Assembly (NCBI RefSeq): GCF_014695915.1
Contig: NZ_JACJPF010000107.1
Coordinates: 62,001 to 126,000 of the forward strand
Origin: Trichocoleus sp. FACHB-40
GTDB lineage: Bacteria; Cyanobacteriota; Cyanobacteriia; Cyanobacteriales; FACHB-T130
DNA: 64,000 nucleotides
Direction of reading: 5' to 3'
Shown: positions 8,910 through 15,832 of the stretch, one piece after another
How positions within the stretch are numbered: the first letter of the stretch is position 1
Layout: every line of letters starts with the position of its first letter
The notes under the pieces: generated by a model
Databases searched by the model: none
What the model was told of the DNA's origin: nothing
The model's input: the letters and a program-made list of their open reading frames with translations, nothing else
Translations under genes and position numbers: made by a program

Positions 8910-10724
8910 TTAACTGTCTGGTTGGATTGTTTGAGGAGCTGTTTGAGGAGTTGTTTGAGGAGTTGTTTGAGGGGTTGTTTGAGGGGTTGTTTGAGGAGCT
9001 GTTTGAGGAGGTGCCTGGGCTACTTGTAAGGCTTTGATCAGTTGCGCCAAACCATACTCTAGTTGAGCGCCTGAGTTCATCGCCATCCAGCCTGATTCCG
9101 TTAACTGGCGGACTTCAAAGTGGAGATGGGGGCCTGTGGAATTGCCAGTGCTGCCAACTCGCCCAATTACGGTTCCCTGTTCGATAACTTGACCTGGTTG
9201 GACAAGGATTTCTGAGAGGTGAGCGTAGAGGGTTTCTTGGGTTTCGTTGTGCTGGAGAACAATGGATTGACCGTAACCGCCCATCCAGTCCGCGATCGCT
9301 ACTTTACCAGCGTATGCTGCTAGAACTGGCGTTCCCATCGGTGCGCCCAGGTCAGTACCTGCGTGGAATCTGCGACTACCCGAAATCGGATGCACCCGCC
9401 AGCCAAACATTGAGGTAATTGGTGCCGGAACCGCCAGTGGGAAAATTAAGCTGGTGTTGCCGTTGCTCAAGCCTCGAAAAATGGTAGGAATTGGTGGCTT
9501 GTAACTGGGTACATTTTGTGGTGTGTACTCGCGTTCTGACTGGAAGTTGGAAGCGATCGCAGTCGCTGAGGAGGAAGTCCTGTTGCGACGATAACGAGTG
9601 CGATTACTGCGATCGCGAATCGGCCCAATTTGCACAGGCCCGGCAGATGCCAGCAGGGTTCCCCGGCGGTTATTGCGTTCTAGCCTAGATGCCAGACGAG
9701 AGCGGCGTAACCCGGAGCGGTTTCCTACAGCCCTGATAGCTTCTGTTACTTCAGCTCGATTCCCGGACTCTCTAGCCCTGATAGCTTGCCGTACCTCATT
9801 TCCGTAAGTTCTACGGCTTCTGGGAGAAGAAGCTAGGTTAGCGGTTACGCGATCGCGTCTTCTGGAGGCTACCCTACCACCACCACAAAGCCCGCCGGAT
9901 ACTCCCTCTCCGCTTTGTAAAACACTTTGACATCCAGTTGAGCGTTCCGACAACACAACCTCAGGCGGTTCCTCATAAGAGCCACTAGGCTCCTCGCCTC
10001 CACTCGTCGCTCCAAGACTGTAATCTGTAGGGTCGATGTAGTTATTGTTGTAGTCGCTGGAAGCGATCTCTGTCTCCCCTGGTTTGCTGGGTGCAAGCTT
10101 AGGAGGCTTCACATAAGAAATCCCGTTCGGCTCCAACAAATTTGGGGCAGAAAGTTCTGGTTCTCTAGATACGGCAGTTGACTCCACTGCTGGTGCTGAG
10201 CGACGGCGGCGAACTACAGTAGGCTCGGCGGCGGGTGAATAGCGGCGGCGGAAAGCAGTTGAAGCTTGCTCTAATTCTGGTGCCAAACGGCGACGGCGGG
10301 AAGCAATTGGCTTTGGTGTTGAGCGGCGGCGGCGGGAAGCAACTGGCTTTGGTGTTGAGCGGCGGCGAACTACACTAGGCTCTGACGCTGTTGGTGTTGA
10401 GCGGCGGCGAACTACACTAGGCTCTGACGCTGTTGGCGCCGAGCGACGACGGGGGACAAAAGCCCTTTCTGGTTGTGCAATAGAGCGGCGACGTGCAGCC
10501 GGAGGTGCTGGCGGACGCGGCGAGTTTGACTCAAATCTTACAACAGGCGGTGCTTCTTGGGTTGTGGACGAGCCTATGTTGTCTATACTCGGATCGGTCT
10601 GCGCCACAACCCAGCCGCTGCTGATAACTCCGATACCGCCAATCCAACTCAGTCCCTGCATCAACACTTTACGGCGGCAGAACAAGCCAAACAAAGTACA
10701 ACTAGGGTGGTTTCGCTCTTGCAT
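8910..10724 (-). CDS. M23 (LytM-type) peptidoglycan endopeptidase with Arg-rich repeat region
   Basis: The ATG at 10724 is preferred over one 18 bases upstream because AGGAG lies 10 bases before it, giving about 604 residues. An N-terminal membrane or signal segment (MQGLSWIGGIGVISSGWVVA) is followed by 300 or more residues of low complexity, including repeated TASEPSVVRRRSTP and KPVASRRRR units. The M23 domain follows (FGWRVHPISGSRRFHAGTDLG with zinc His/Asp, and GPHLHFEV with HxH). The tail is PQTTPQTT repeats. Zinc ligands are intact, so it should hydrolyse cell-wall peptides in the periplasm, plausibly during septum or junction-pore remodelling (inference). The strongly basic spacer could bind wall polymers. 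It is unlinked to division genes here. Confidence 0.85.
   Translation of the reverse strand: MQERNHPSCTLFGLFCRRKVLMQGLSWIGGIGVISSGWVVAQTDPSIDNIGSSTTQEAPPVVRFESNSPRPPAPPAARRRSIAQPERAFVPRRRSAPTASEPSVVRRRSTPTASEPSVVRRRSTPKPVASRRRRSTPKPIASRRRRLAPELEQASTAFRRRYSPAAEPTVVRRRRSAPAVESTAVSREPELSAPNLLEPNGISYVKPPKLAPSKPGETEIASSDYNNNYIDPTDYSLGATSGGEEPSGSYEEPPEVVLSERSTGCQSVLQSGEGVSGGLCGGGRVASRRRDRVTANLASSPRSRRTYGNEVRQAIRARESGNRAEVTEAIRAVGNRSGLRRSRLASRLERNNRRGTLLASAGPVQIGPIRDRSNRTRYRRNRTSSSATAIASNFQSEREYTPQNVPSYKPPIPTIFRGLSNGNTSLIFPLAVPAPITSMFGWRVHPISGSRRFHAGTDLGAPMGTPVLAAYAGKVAIADWMGGYGQSIVLQHNETQETLYAHLSEILVQPGQVIEQGTVIGRVGSTGNSTGPHLHFEVRQLTESGWMAMNSGAQLEYGLAQLIKALQVAQAPPQTAPQTTPQTTPQTTPQTTPQTAPQTIQPDS
8929..9012. 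repeat. 12-bp tandem repeat, seven units, encoding PQT(T/A)
   Basis: Seven consecutive 12-base units of the form GTTTGAGGAG(T/C)T lie in the 3' end of the M23 peptidase gene and encode the C-terminal (PQTx)n tail. Units differ at one or two bases. In-frame length change by slippage would alter only tail length. Confidence 0.85.
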
Positions 10725-10806
10725 TTGGGAATCACTCCTCATTTAACTGGCTCTCAATAGTTAAGTCTGGTAAGTCTTCACCCATTTCACCCTGGAGCTG
10801 GAAAAA

Positions 10807-11586
10807 TCACCGTTCATAGCCCAGACTGATTGTACCGGGCTGGAGGCAAATTTCTTCGGCTGCGGCTCCTGAGTACAAGCGGACTCGCAGTTCGCCAGTA
10901 GGTGCGACTCCCACAACGACTCCAGAACGTCCGTCTACGATTACACAACGACCCTTGCTAGTGAGAAGCTCTAAGTAAGAGGGTAACAGAGTCTCTATCT
11001 GTTTCGGCGAGGCGTATTGGTATCCGGTAAAAATTCCCTGTAGAGTAATTGCTGCTAAAATTTCCAGGGATGGAATTACTTGTTGTGGTTGCTGTTCAAA
11101 GAATGATTGTAGATTAATTCCAGTTTCAGGCACTGGGTTAGCCCAGTTAATCCCTACGCCTACGACTGCTTTGGTAATTTTTCCCTGCTGCACTCTAGTT
11201 TCGGTGAGAATGCCGCCTAGTTTGCGCCCCCAAAGTATTAAATCGTTGGGCCATTTAATAAATACTGGGATGCTGTGACTACGCAATGCTGTGGCAATTC
11301 CCCAAGCACTGCATAAAGTCAGAAGAGCGCTATTTGTAGCTGGTAGATTGGGAGCAAGGGCTAGGGATAGGTAAAGTCCACCGAGGCTTGATTGCCATTG
11401 GCGGCCCCACTGACCCCGCCCAGCAGTTTGTTCAAGAGCGATCGCTACCGTTCCCGGTTCTGCCCCTTGCTCCATCAATTTCCAAACGGTTTGGTTGGTG
11501 GAAGGAAGTGTCTCAAATATATGATAGGAAAGCTTTAGAGGCACTTCCCCTATCGAGGCTTCCAGCCCATGTTGATTAAATGCCAC
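10807..11586 (-). CDS. birA: biotin--[acetyl-CoA-carboxylase] ligase
   Basis: This is a 259-residue monofunctional biotin protein ligase that adenylates biotin and transfers it to the AccB lysine. Signatures seen: LPSTNQTVWKLME, the biotinyl-AMP loop TAGRGQWGRQW, GGLYLSLAL, and KWPNDLILWGRKLGGILTET with the catalytic lysine region. The C-terminal SH3-like domain is present (GRCVIVDGRSGVVVGVAPTGELRV). There is no N-terminal helix-turn-helix, so unlike E. coli BirA it is not a repressor. It begins 267 bases from the divergent pgeF gene and is followed by the M23 gene on the same strand. Confidence 0.93.
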   Translation of the reverse strand: MAFNQHGLEASIGEVPLKLSYHIFETLPSTNQTVWKLMEQGAEPGTVAIALEQTAGRGQWGRQWQSSLGGLYLSLALAPNLPATNSALLTLCSAWGIATALRSHSIPVFIKWPNDLILWGRKLGGILTETRVQQGKITKAVVGVGINWANPVPETGINLQSFFEQQPQQVIPSLEILAAITLQGIFTGYQYASPKQIETLLPSYLELLTSKGRCVIVDGRSGVVVGVAPTGELRVRLYSGAAAEEICLQPGTISLGYER

Positions 11587-11605
11587 ATCTTAGACCAGTT
11601 GCAAT

Positions 11606-11740
11606 AACCCGCCAGAGATTAAAATTTCTAGCTAATAGCCTTTAGTCCTCTTAAGAGGACTAAAGGCTGATCATATAAAGATTTCAGTCTATTTTAAGGG
11701 ACTTTCGCTATTAGCTAAGAAATAAATTTATTGGCGGGTT
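11606..11740. repeat. MITE-like foldback element, 135 bp
   Basis: Three nested inverted repeats share one centre region: terminal AACCCGCCA (11606-11614) with TGGCGGGTT (11732-11740), inner arms 11625-11639 with 11707-11722 (one base indel), and a perfect 32-bp palindrome at 11637-11668 with core CCTCTTAAGAGG. A degenerate second copy of that core lies near 11683-11703. It encodes no protein. It sits between divergent birA and pgeF. Confidence 0.65.
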
Positions 11741-11852
11741 TTGAGGCTTCTTGAGAATGGGGCAAGATGTCAATTAAATGCCGCTGATGCAAAATCACTA
11801 ATTGGTTACGTAAGTTAACATGATCTCACTGACATTTGAGGAGTGTTAACAG

Positions 11853-12689
11853 ATGGCAATGCTTTCCCGCACCGATCTGAATTTGGGCGCAGGAGAATCG
11901 CAAAATCTTACTAATATCTGGAATTGGCATAATTGGGAAGGATTGCCCTATTTAACTTGTAGCTTGCTAAGAAACCGGCCTCACGGTTTTTTTACGCAAC
12001 AATTTTCGCCACGCTATCCGGCGGAATTAGTGGGGGTTTTACAGCCCGACGCTCAGGTTTATCGAGTTAAACAGGTGCATGGCAATGTTGTTATGACACC
12101 TTCCCAAATCGAAGGTGCTGCTGATTGTCAAGAGTTACCCCCTGCTGATGGGATTGTGACGGAACTTGCCCAGCAGTCGGTGTGGGTAGCAAGTGCTGAT
12201 TGTACTCCGGTTTTGATTGCTGATACTCAGACGGGGCAGGTGGGGGCAGTTCATGCAGGTTGGCGCGGTACTGCCAGGAAAATTGTTCCGCAAGCGATCG
12301 CTCACCTTCTAGCAAACGGGTCTCAACTGCAAAATCTGCGTGTGGCGATGGGGCCTGCGATCGCTGGTGAAGTTTATCAGCTTTCTGTTAATGTAGCGGC
12401 TGAAGTTGGAGCTAGCATCATACCACAGCTAGACCCAGAAAAAGATTTAGAAGCAATTTTGGATGCCTTGCAGCAGTTGTCAAATTCGCCTCTGTTGCCA
12501 GATCCACAACCAGGACGGGTGCGCTTGGATGTGCGGCGAGTCAACGAGTTGCAACTAGAACAGATGGGAATTAGTAGCGAACAAGTAAGCGTAGCACCTC
12601 ACTGTACCTACCAGGAACCAGAATTTTTCTTCTCCTATCGGCGGGACAAGCTGAAAAAAGTTCAATGGTCAGGCATTGTTAGCATCTAG
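11853..12689 (+). CDS. pgeF: peptidoglycan editing factor / laccase-domain protein (DUF152)
   Basis: This is a 278-residue single-domain protein of the YfiH/PgeF family. Metal-site motifs are intact: VKQVHGNVV (His), WVASADCTPVLIAD (Cys), VGAVHAGWRGTARK (His), and the C-terminal CTYQEPEFFFSYRRD. Family members have been described as purine-nucleoside phosphorylase-like or polyphenol-oxidising enzymes, and in E. coli PgeF as removing misincorporated L-Ser from cell-wall precursors. Which activity applies here is not decided by sequence. ATG 11853 is preceded by GAGGAG at good spacing. The first 30 residues are a poorly conserved extension. A hairpin terminator follows. Confidence 0.9.
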   Translation: MAMLSRTDLNLGAGESQNLTNIWNWHNWEGLPYLTCSLLRNRPHGFFTQQFSPRYPAELVGVLQPDAQVYRVKQVHGNVVMTPSQIEGAADCQELPPADGIVTELAQQSVWVASADCTPVLIADTQTGQVGAVHAGWRGTARKIVPQAIAHLLANGSQLQNLRVAMGPAIAGEVYQLSVNVAAEVGASIIPQLDPEKDLEAILDALQQLSNSPLLPDPQPGRVRLDVRRVNELQLEQMGISSEQVSVAPHCTYQEPEFFFSYRRDKLKKVQWSGIVSI

Positions 12690-12695
12690 AAAGCC

Positions 12696-12723
12696 AGAAA
12701 GCCTTCCGTTGTGCAGGCTTTCT
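12696..12723 (+). terminator. intrinsic terminator after pgeF
   Basis: AGAAAGCC (12696-12703) pairs with GGCTTTCT (12716-12723) across a 12-base loop and runs into TTGTT, seven bases after the TAG stop. Confidence 0.7.
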
Positions 12724-12786
12724 TTGTTCGGCCTTGACTACTCTTCGGGAAGGCGAAGCACCTACAGTTGTTAAGGCTACATAAAG

Positions 12787-12822
12787 GAAAAAATCGCCTC
12801 CAGTTCATGACCTGGAGGCGAT
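12787..12822 (-). terminator. intrinsic terminator for the low-complexity secreted-protein gene
   Basis: Read on the minus strand, an 11-bp GC-rich stem (12812-12822 with 12793-12803, 8-base loop) is followed by six T residues. It is about 130 bases past the stop of the gene at 12951-15488. Confidence 0.78.
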
Positions 12823-12950
12823 CGCTATATCACTTTTCTAACTCAAGTGAGCAGTACCCTAGTCTTGGCAACTCGTCTCCTGTAGCCAAGAGCGCGAGTT
12901 GCACGTTTTTCCTCAAATCAGAGCATCAGCATTTGATTGAGTTGTAGCTA

Positions 12951-15488
12951 CTATTGACCTGTAGCGGGTAAGCCTGTTGTGCCTGTAGCTGGAGCTGTTG
13001 TGCCTGTTGTACCTGTAGCTGGAGCTGTTGTGCCTGTAGGGGCTGGAGCTGGGGCTGTAGAAGCTCCGTTATCATCGTCGTCATCGTCACCGTCGTCATC
13101 GTCACCGTCGTCGTCACCTTGCTCAGTGGTTGTGCCAGAAGGTGATGTAGTCGTCGGTGTGGTTGTGGTGCCGGTGGTAGGGGTTGTAGAGGTTCCGTTA
13201 TCATCGTCGTCGTTATCGTCGTCGTCGTTGTCGAAACCTTCGGGGTTAGAAACCTGAGTGGTCGGAATCTCATACAGACCAGTCATACCAGGAATGAGCT
13301 TACTTGTTGGGCCTACTTGCTGCCAAGCTTGCACCACCCGACCTTGGTCATTTTTGTCTTTGTAATGACCGTAGGCGTTACCGCGACCGTTATTTTGGCG
13401 TTCAACCAGCAAAATGCGATCGTTACTACCGCGCTCAACGGATACGCTGACGCTGGCATTACTGCCAGGGGCGAAAACGGGGTAGAGTCTTGAAGAACTG
13501 CTGACGAAAGCGTTATTTAGGGCGATCAGGTTGATGGTTTGCTCGTTGTAAAGTGTGACAGTCGTGCCTGAGCCACTGCCTGAGCCTGAGCCACTGCCTG
13601 AGCCACTGGCTGTACCTGAGCCTGAGCCACTACCTGAGCCACTACCTGAGCCTGTGCCGACACCAGTACCAGTGCCTGTGCCTGTGCCTGTACCTGTACC
13701 GACACCAGTACCAGTGCCTGTGCCTGTACCTGTGCCGACACCAGTACCAGTGCCTGTGCCTGTACCACTACCACTGCCGCCGCCGAAGCTGCCACCGCCG
13801 CTGCCGAAGCTGCCGCCGCCGCCGAAGCTGCCGCTGAAGCTGCCACCGCCACTGCTGTAGTAGTTATCGATGTTAACGTTATTGTTCAGGTTAATGGCGA
13901 ATTGCTGGTTTTGCGAAGAGTAGAAGCCTGTGTTGTTGTTTACATTTGCCCCAGCGCCATAGCTATAGCTGCTGTTGCCATAGTAGAAATTGTTGGTGGT
14001 GCTGCTAGCAGAAGCATCGTATGAAGCGAAGTTACTGGCGATCGCACCTACCTTGAATTGGGTACGACCCAGACTATCTCCCTTGGCTGTGAAACCATTA
14101 GAGCCATCTTGCTTAAATTCAAACTCAGTTCGGCTCTGCGGGCTGACATAGCTAACAGTTCTGCTGCCTGTCACCGTGGTGATACCAACACCTTCCCCTT
14201 TAACTTTAAAGTCGATCGGAGAAGTGTTAACACCAGATGAAAGTTTCAGTTCGCGGATGTTAGATCCACCCAGTTGAATGTCAGCGCCATTTACGGTGCC
14301 TTCGACCGTGAATTTTTGGTCTCCTTGACCCTCAATTTTGAATTTGGTTTGGGCAGTATCGCTTTTGAAAGCTAGCTTGCTGTCAGTGCTGGTGAAGCTT
14401 TGAGCGATCGTTGTGCTGCTAGTTGTGCTGTCGTCCCCAGTGCCGCCTGTGGTGGTGCCGCCAGTTGCTGTGGTGCCGCCTGTGGTGGTGCCGCCAGTTG
14501 CTGTGGTGCCGCCAGTTGCTGTGGTGCCGCCTGTGGTGGTGCCGCCTGTGTTGCTGCCTGTGTTGCTGCCTGTGGTCGTGCCTGTGGTCGTGCCTGTGGT
14601 CGTGCCTGTGGTCGTGCCTGTGTTGCTGCCTGTGGTCGTGCCTGTGTTGCTGCCTGTGGTCGTGCCGCCTGTGGTGGTGCCGCCTGTTGCGGTGGAAGTG
14701 GTACTAGGTTGCTCGGAAAAAGTGTTAGTTAAGCTTCCGAATCCTTTGCCCTCAATCTCGAATTTTGTTCGTTGCCCCACAACAACTGGAGGAACATTAG
14801 GAGTGTTGCCACTTCCGGCACCGAAACGAACAGTTGGAGGCAAAGCAATGGAACCCGAAGTCAGTTGTCCATTATAGGGGCCAACTTGCAGGAACCCACT
14901 TCTGGAATTAAAGTTTGTCTGAGACTGAGTAGATAGCGTAATAGGATCCAGTGGCAGGAAAACAGGGGGAGCGTTACCTGCCACCTTAGGAGTAATCAAC
15001 GAGCCTGTCAAAAAGGCATCGGTGGTAAAGGAATTTAATTTGAAGTCTATTCTTGCTGGGACATTGGTGAACGGAACTAGAAAACCGTTAGATGTAGAGG
15101 CTATCCCAGATAAGCCGCCAAGTAAGGTAGCTTCGTCACCCGCCCCAGGAGTACCAACGTTGCCAGCACCAGTATCTTTGAAACTGGCTGCTTGCGGTTT
15201 GAAAGTAGCAGTGTTTGTGTTTCCGGAAGTGGTTTGAAGTTGAAGACTGTTGACGGTAGCATCAAACAGAACTGGAGCGTTAGGAGTGGAGCCTAATTGA
15301 TTTTGTATCGTCGAAAAGAAGGCAGCTGTTCCTGCGACTGTACCGCCTGTAATCTGAACCCTCTGGGCTTGTCCGCTTGTAGTCGTAGTCGAAGTAGCTT
15401 GTTGGGCTTGAGCGTTGGAGGCAAGAGCGATCGCTAAGCCTCCGGCTAGACCTAAACAAACAGCATACTTATTTGATTTAGCAATCAT
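12951..15488 (-). CDS. secreted low-complexity (Thr-Gly/Ser-Gly/Asp-rich) protein
   Basis: This is an 845-residue protein. A signal peptide (MIAKSNKYAVCLGLAGGLAIALASNAQAQQ) is followed by a unique N-terminal domain (about 30-255), a Thr-Gly repeat block (about 265-355), a beta-rich domain with EFEFKQDGSNGF and FKVKGEGVGI segments (about 355-490), a Gly/Ser block with alternating TG, VG and SG dipeptides (about 545-645), a small folded part with VERQNNGRGNAYGHYKDKNDQGRVVQAWQQVG (about 670-740) and Asp-rich stretches. It ends LPATGQ. The expected location is cell surface or sheath, and the Asp runs could bind cations (inference). The family is not recognised. Long open frames on the opposite strand are a by-product of the repeats. 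Confidence 0.72.
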   Translation of the reverse strand: MIAKSNKYAVCLGLAGGLAIALASNAQAQQATSTTTTSGQAQRVQITGGTVAGTAAFFSTIQNQLGSTPNAPVLFDATVNSLQLQTTSGNTNTATFKPQAASFKDTGAGNVGTPGAGDEATLLGGLSGIASTSNGFLVPFTNVPARIDFKLNSFTTDAFLTGSLITPKVAGNAPPVFLPLDPITLSTQSQTNFNSRSGFLQVGPYNGQLTSGSIALPPTVRFGAGSGNTPNVPPVVVGQRTKFEIEGKGFGSLTNTFSEQPSTTSTATGGTTTGGTTTGSNTGTTTGSNTGTTTGTTTGTTTGTTTGSNTGSNTGGTTTGGTTATGGTTATGGTTTGGTTATGGTTTGGTGDDSTTSSTTIAQSFTSTDSKLAFKSDTAQTKFKIEGQGDQKFTVEGTVNGADIQLGGSNIRELKLSSGVNTSPIDFKVKGEGVGITTVTGSRTVSYVSPQSRTEFEFKQDGSNGFTAKGDSLGRTQFKVGAIASNFASYDASASSTTNNFYYGNSSYSYGAGANVNNNTGFYSSQNQQFAINLNNNVNIDNYYSSGGGSFSGSFGGGGSFGSGGGSFGGGSGSGTGTGTGTGVGTGTGTGTGTGVGTGTGTGTGTGTGVGTGSGSGSGSGSGSGTASGSGSGSGSGSGSGTTVTLYNEQTINLIALNNAFVSSSSRLYPVFAPGSNASVSVSVERGSNDRILLVERQNNGRGNAYGHYKDKNDQGRVVQAWQQVGPTSKLIPGMTGLYEIPTTQVSNPEGFDNDDDDNDDDDNGTSTTPTTGTTTTPTTTSPSGTTTEQGDDDGDDDDGDDDDDDNGASTAPAPAPTGTTAPATGTTGTTAPATGTTGLPATGQ
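13560..13785. repeat. minisatellite encoding Ser-Gly / Thr-Gly runs
   Basis: Six-base units (CCTGTG, CCTGAG, CCAGTA and variants) are arranged in higher-order blocks in which GACACCAGTACCAGTGCC recurs three times. They encode the (TG)n, (VG) and (SG)n block of the secreted protein. Confidence 0.85.
14436..14695. repeat. minisatellite encoding GGTT / TTGTTTG runs
   Basis: GTGCC(G/T)CC(T/A)GT(G/T) units of 12-15 bases are tandemly repeated across about 260 bases within the same gene, giving the Thr-Gly-rich block. Imperfect copies suggest repeated slippage or unequal exchange. Confidence 0.85.
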
Positions 15489-15832
15489 GTAAGGACTCCA
15501 TCAGTGAGTGAATAACAATGTAAGGAACCGTTCTAGCCCAACTCGATACTCAACAAGGGAAAATAAGTGCTTCTGGAATTCATCCTGAGCAAGCTCAGAA
15601 CTAGAAGTAATAGAAAGTAATAAACAAGGTTCTGATTTGATTGGCGTTTTAGCAATCGGGGGCGGGTATGACTGGGATAAAAACATCAGTTCATACTGTC
15701 CTTTAGCCTTGCTGCGCCTTTCTTAAGTAGATGACGCTTTTATTACCAAACCAGTTCCCAGATTACTTAGAATTTTTTTTTGTTTTTTCAGGGCGATTAT
15801 AAATCGCCCTGAAAAAACTGAACGCCTCTGAC
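15489..15832. other. intergenic region with a perfect 16-bp hairpin
   Basis: This is the upstream region of the low-complexity gene and the 3' side of the porin gene. A perfect inverted repeat (15783-15798 with 15802-15817) has a GGGCGATT core. Its T-run lies before and its A-run after the stem, so it is not a standard intrinsic terminator, although it lies 16 bases past the porin stop and may protect or end that transcript. Nothing else is recognised. Confidence 0.6.

Noticed and set aside
13560-14695. Tandem repeats considered as a CRISPR array
   Set aside because: Units are 6-15 bases, contiguous, without unique spacers, and coding.
13526-14877. Several long plus- and minus-strand frames (Pro/Val-, Cys- or Ala/Gln-rich)
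   Set aside because: They are shadows of the tandem repeats in the secreted-protein gene; periodic DNA keeps all frames open.
15783-15817. Hairpin after the porin gene as a standard intrinsic terminator
   Set aside because: The stem is perfect, but the T-run precedes and the A-run follows it on both strands, the reverse of an intrinsic terminator; kept only as a hairpin.
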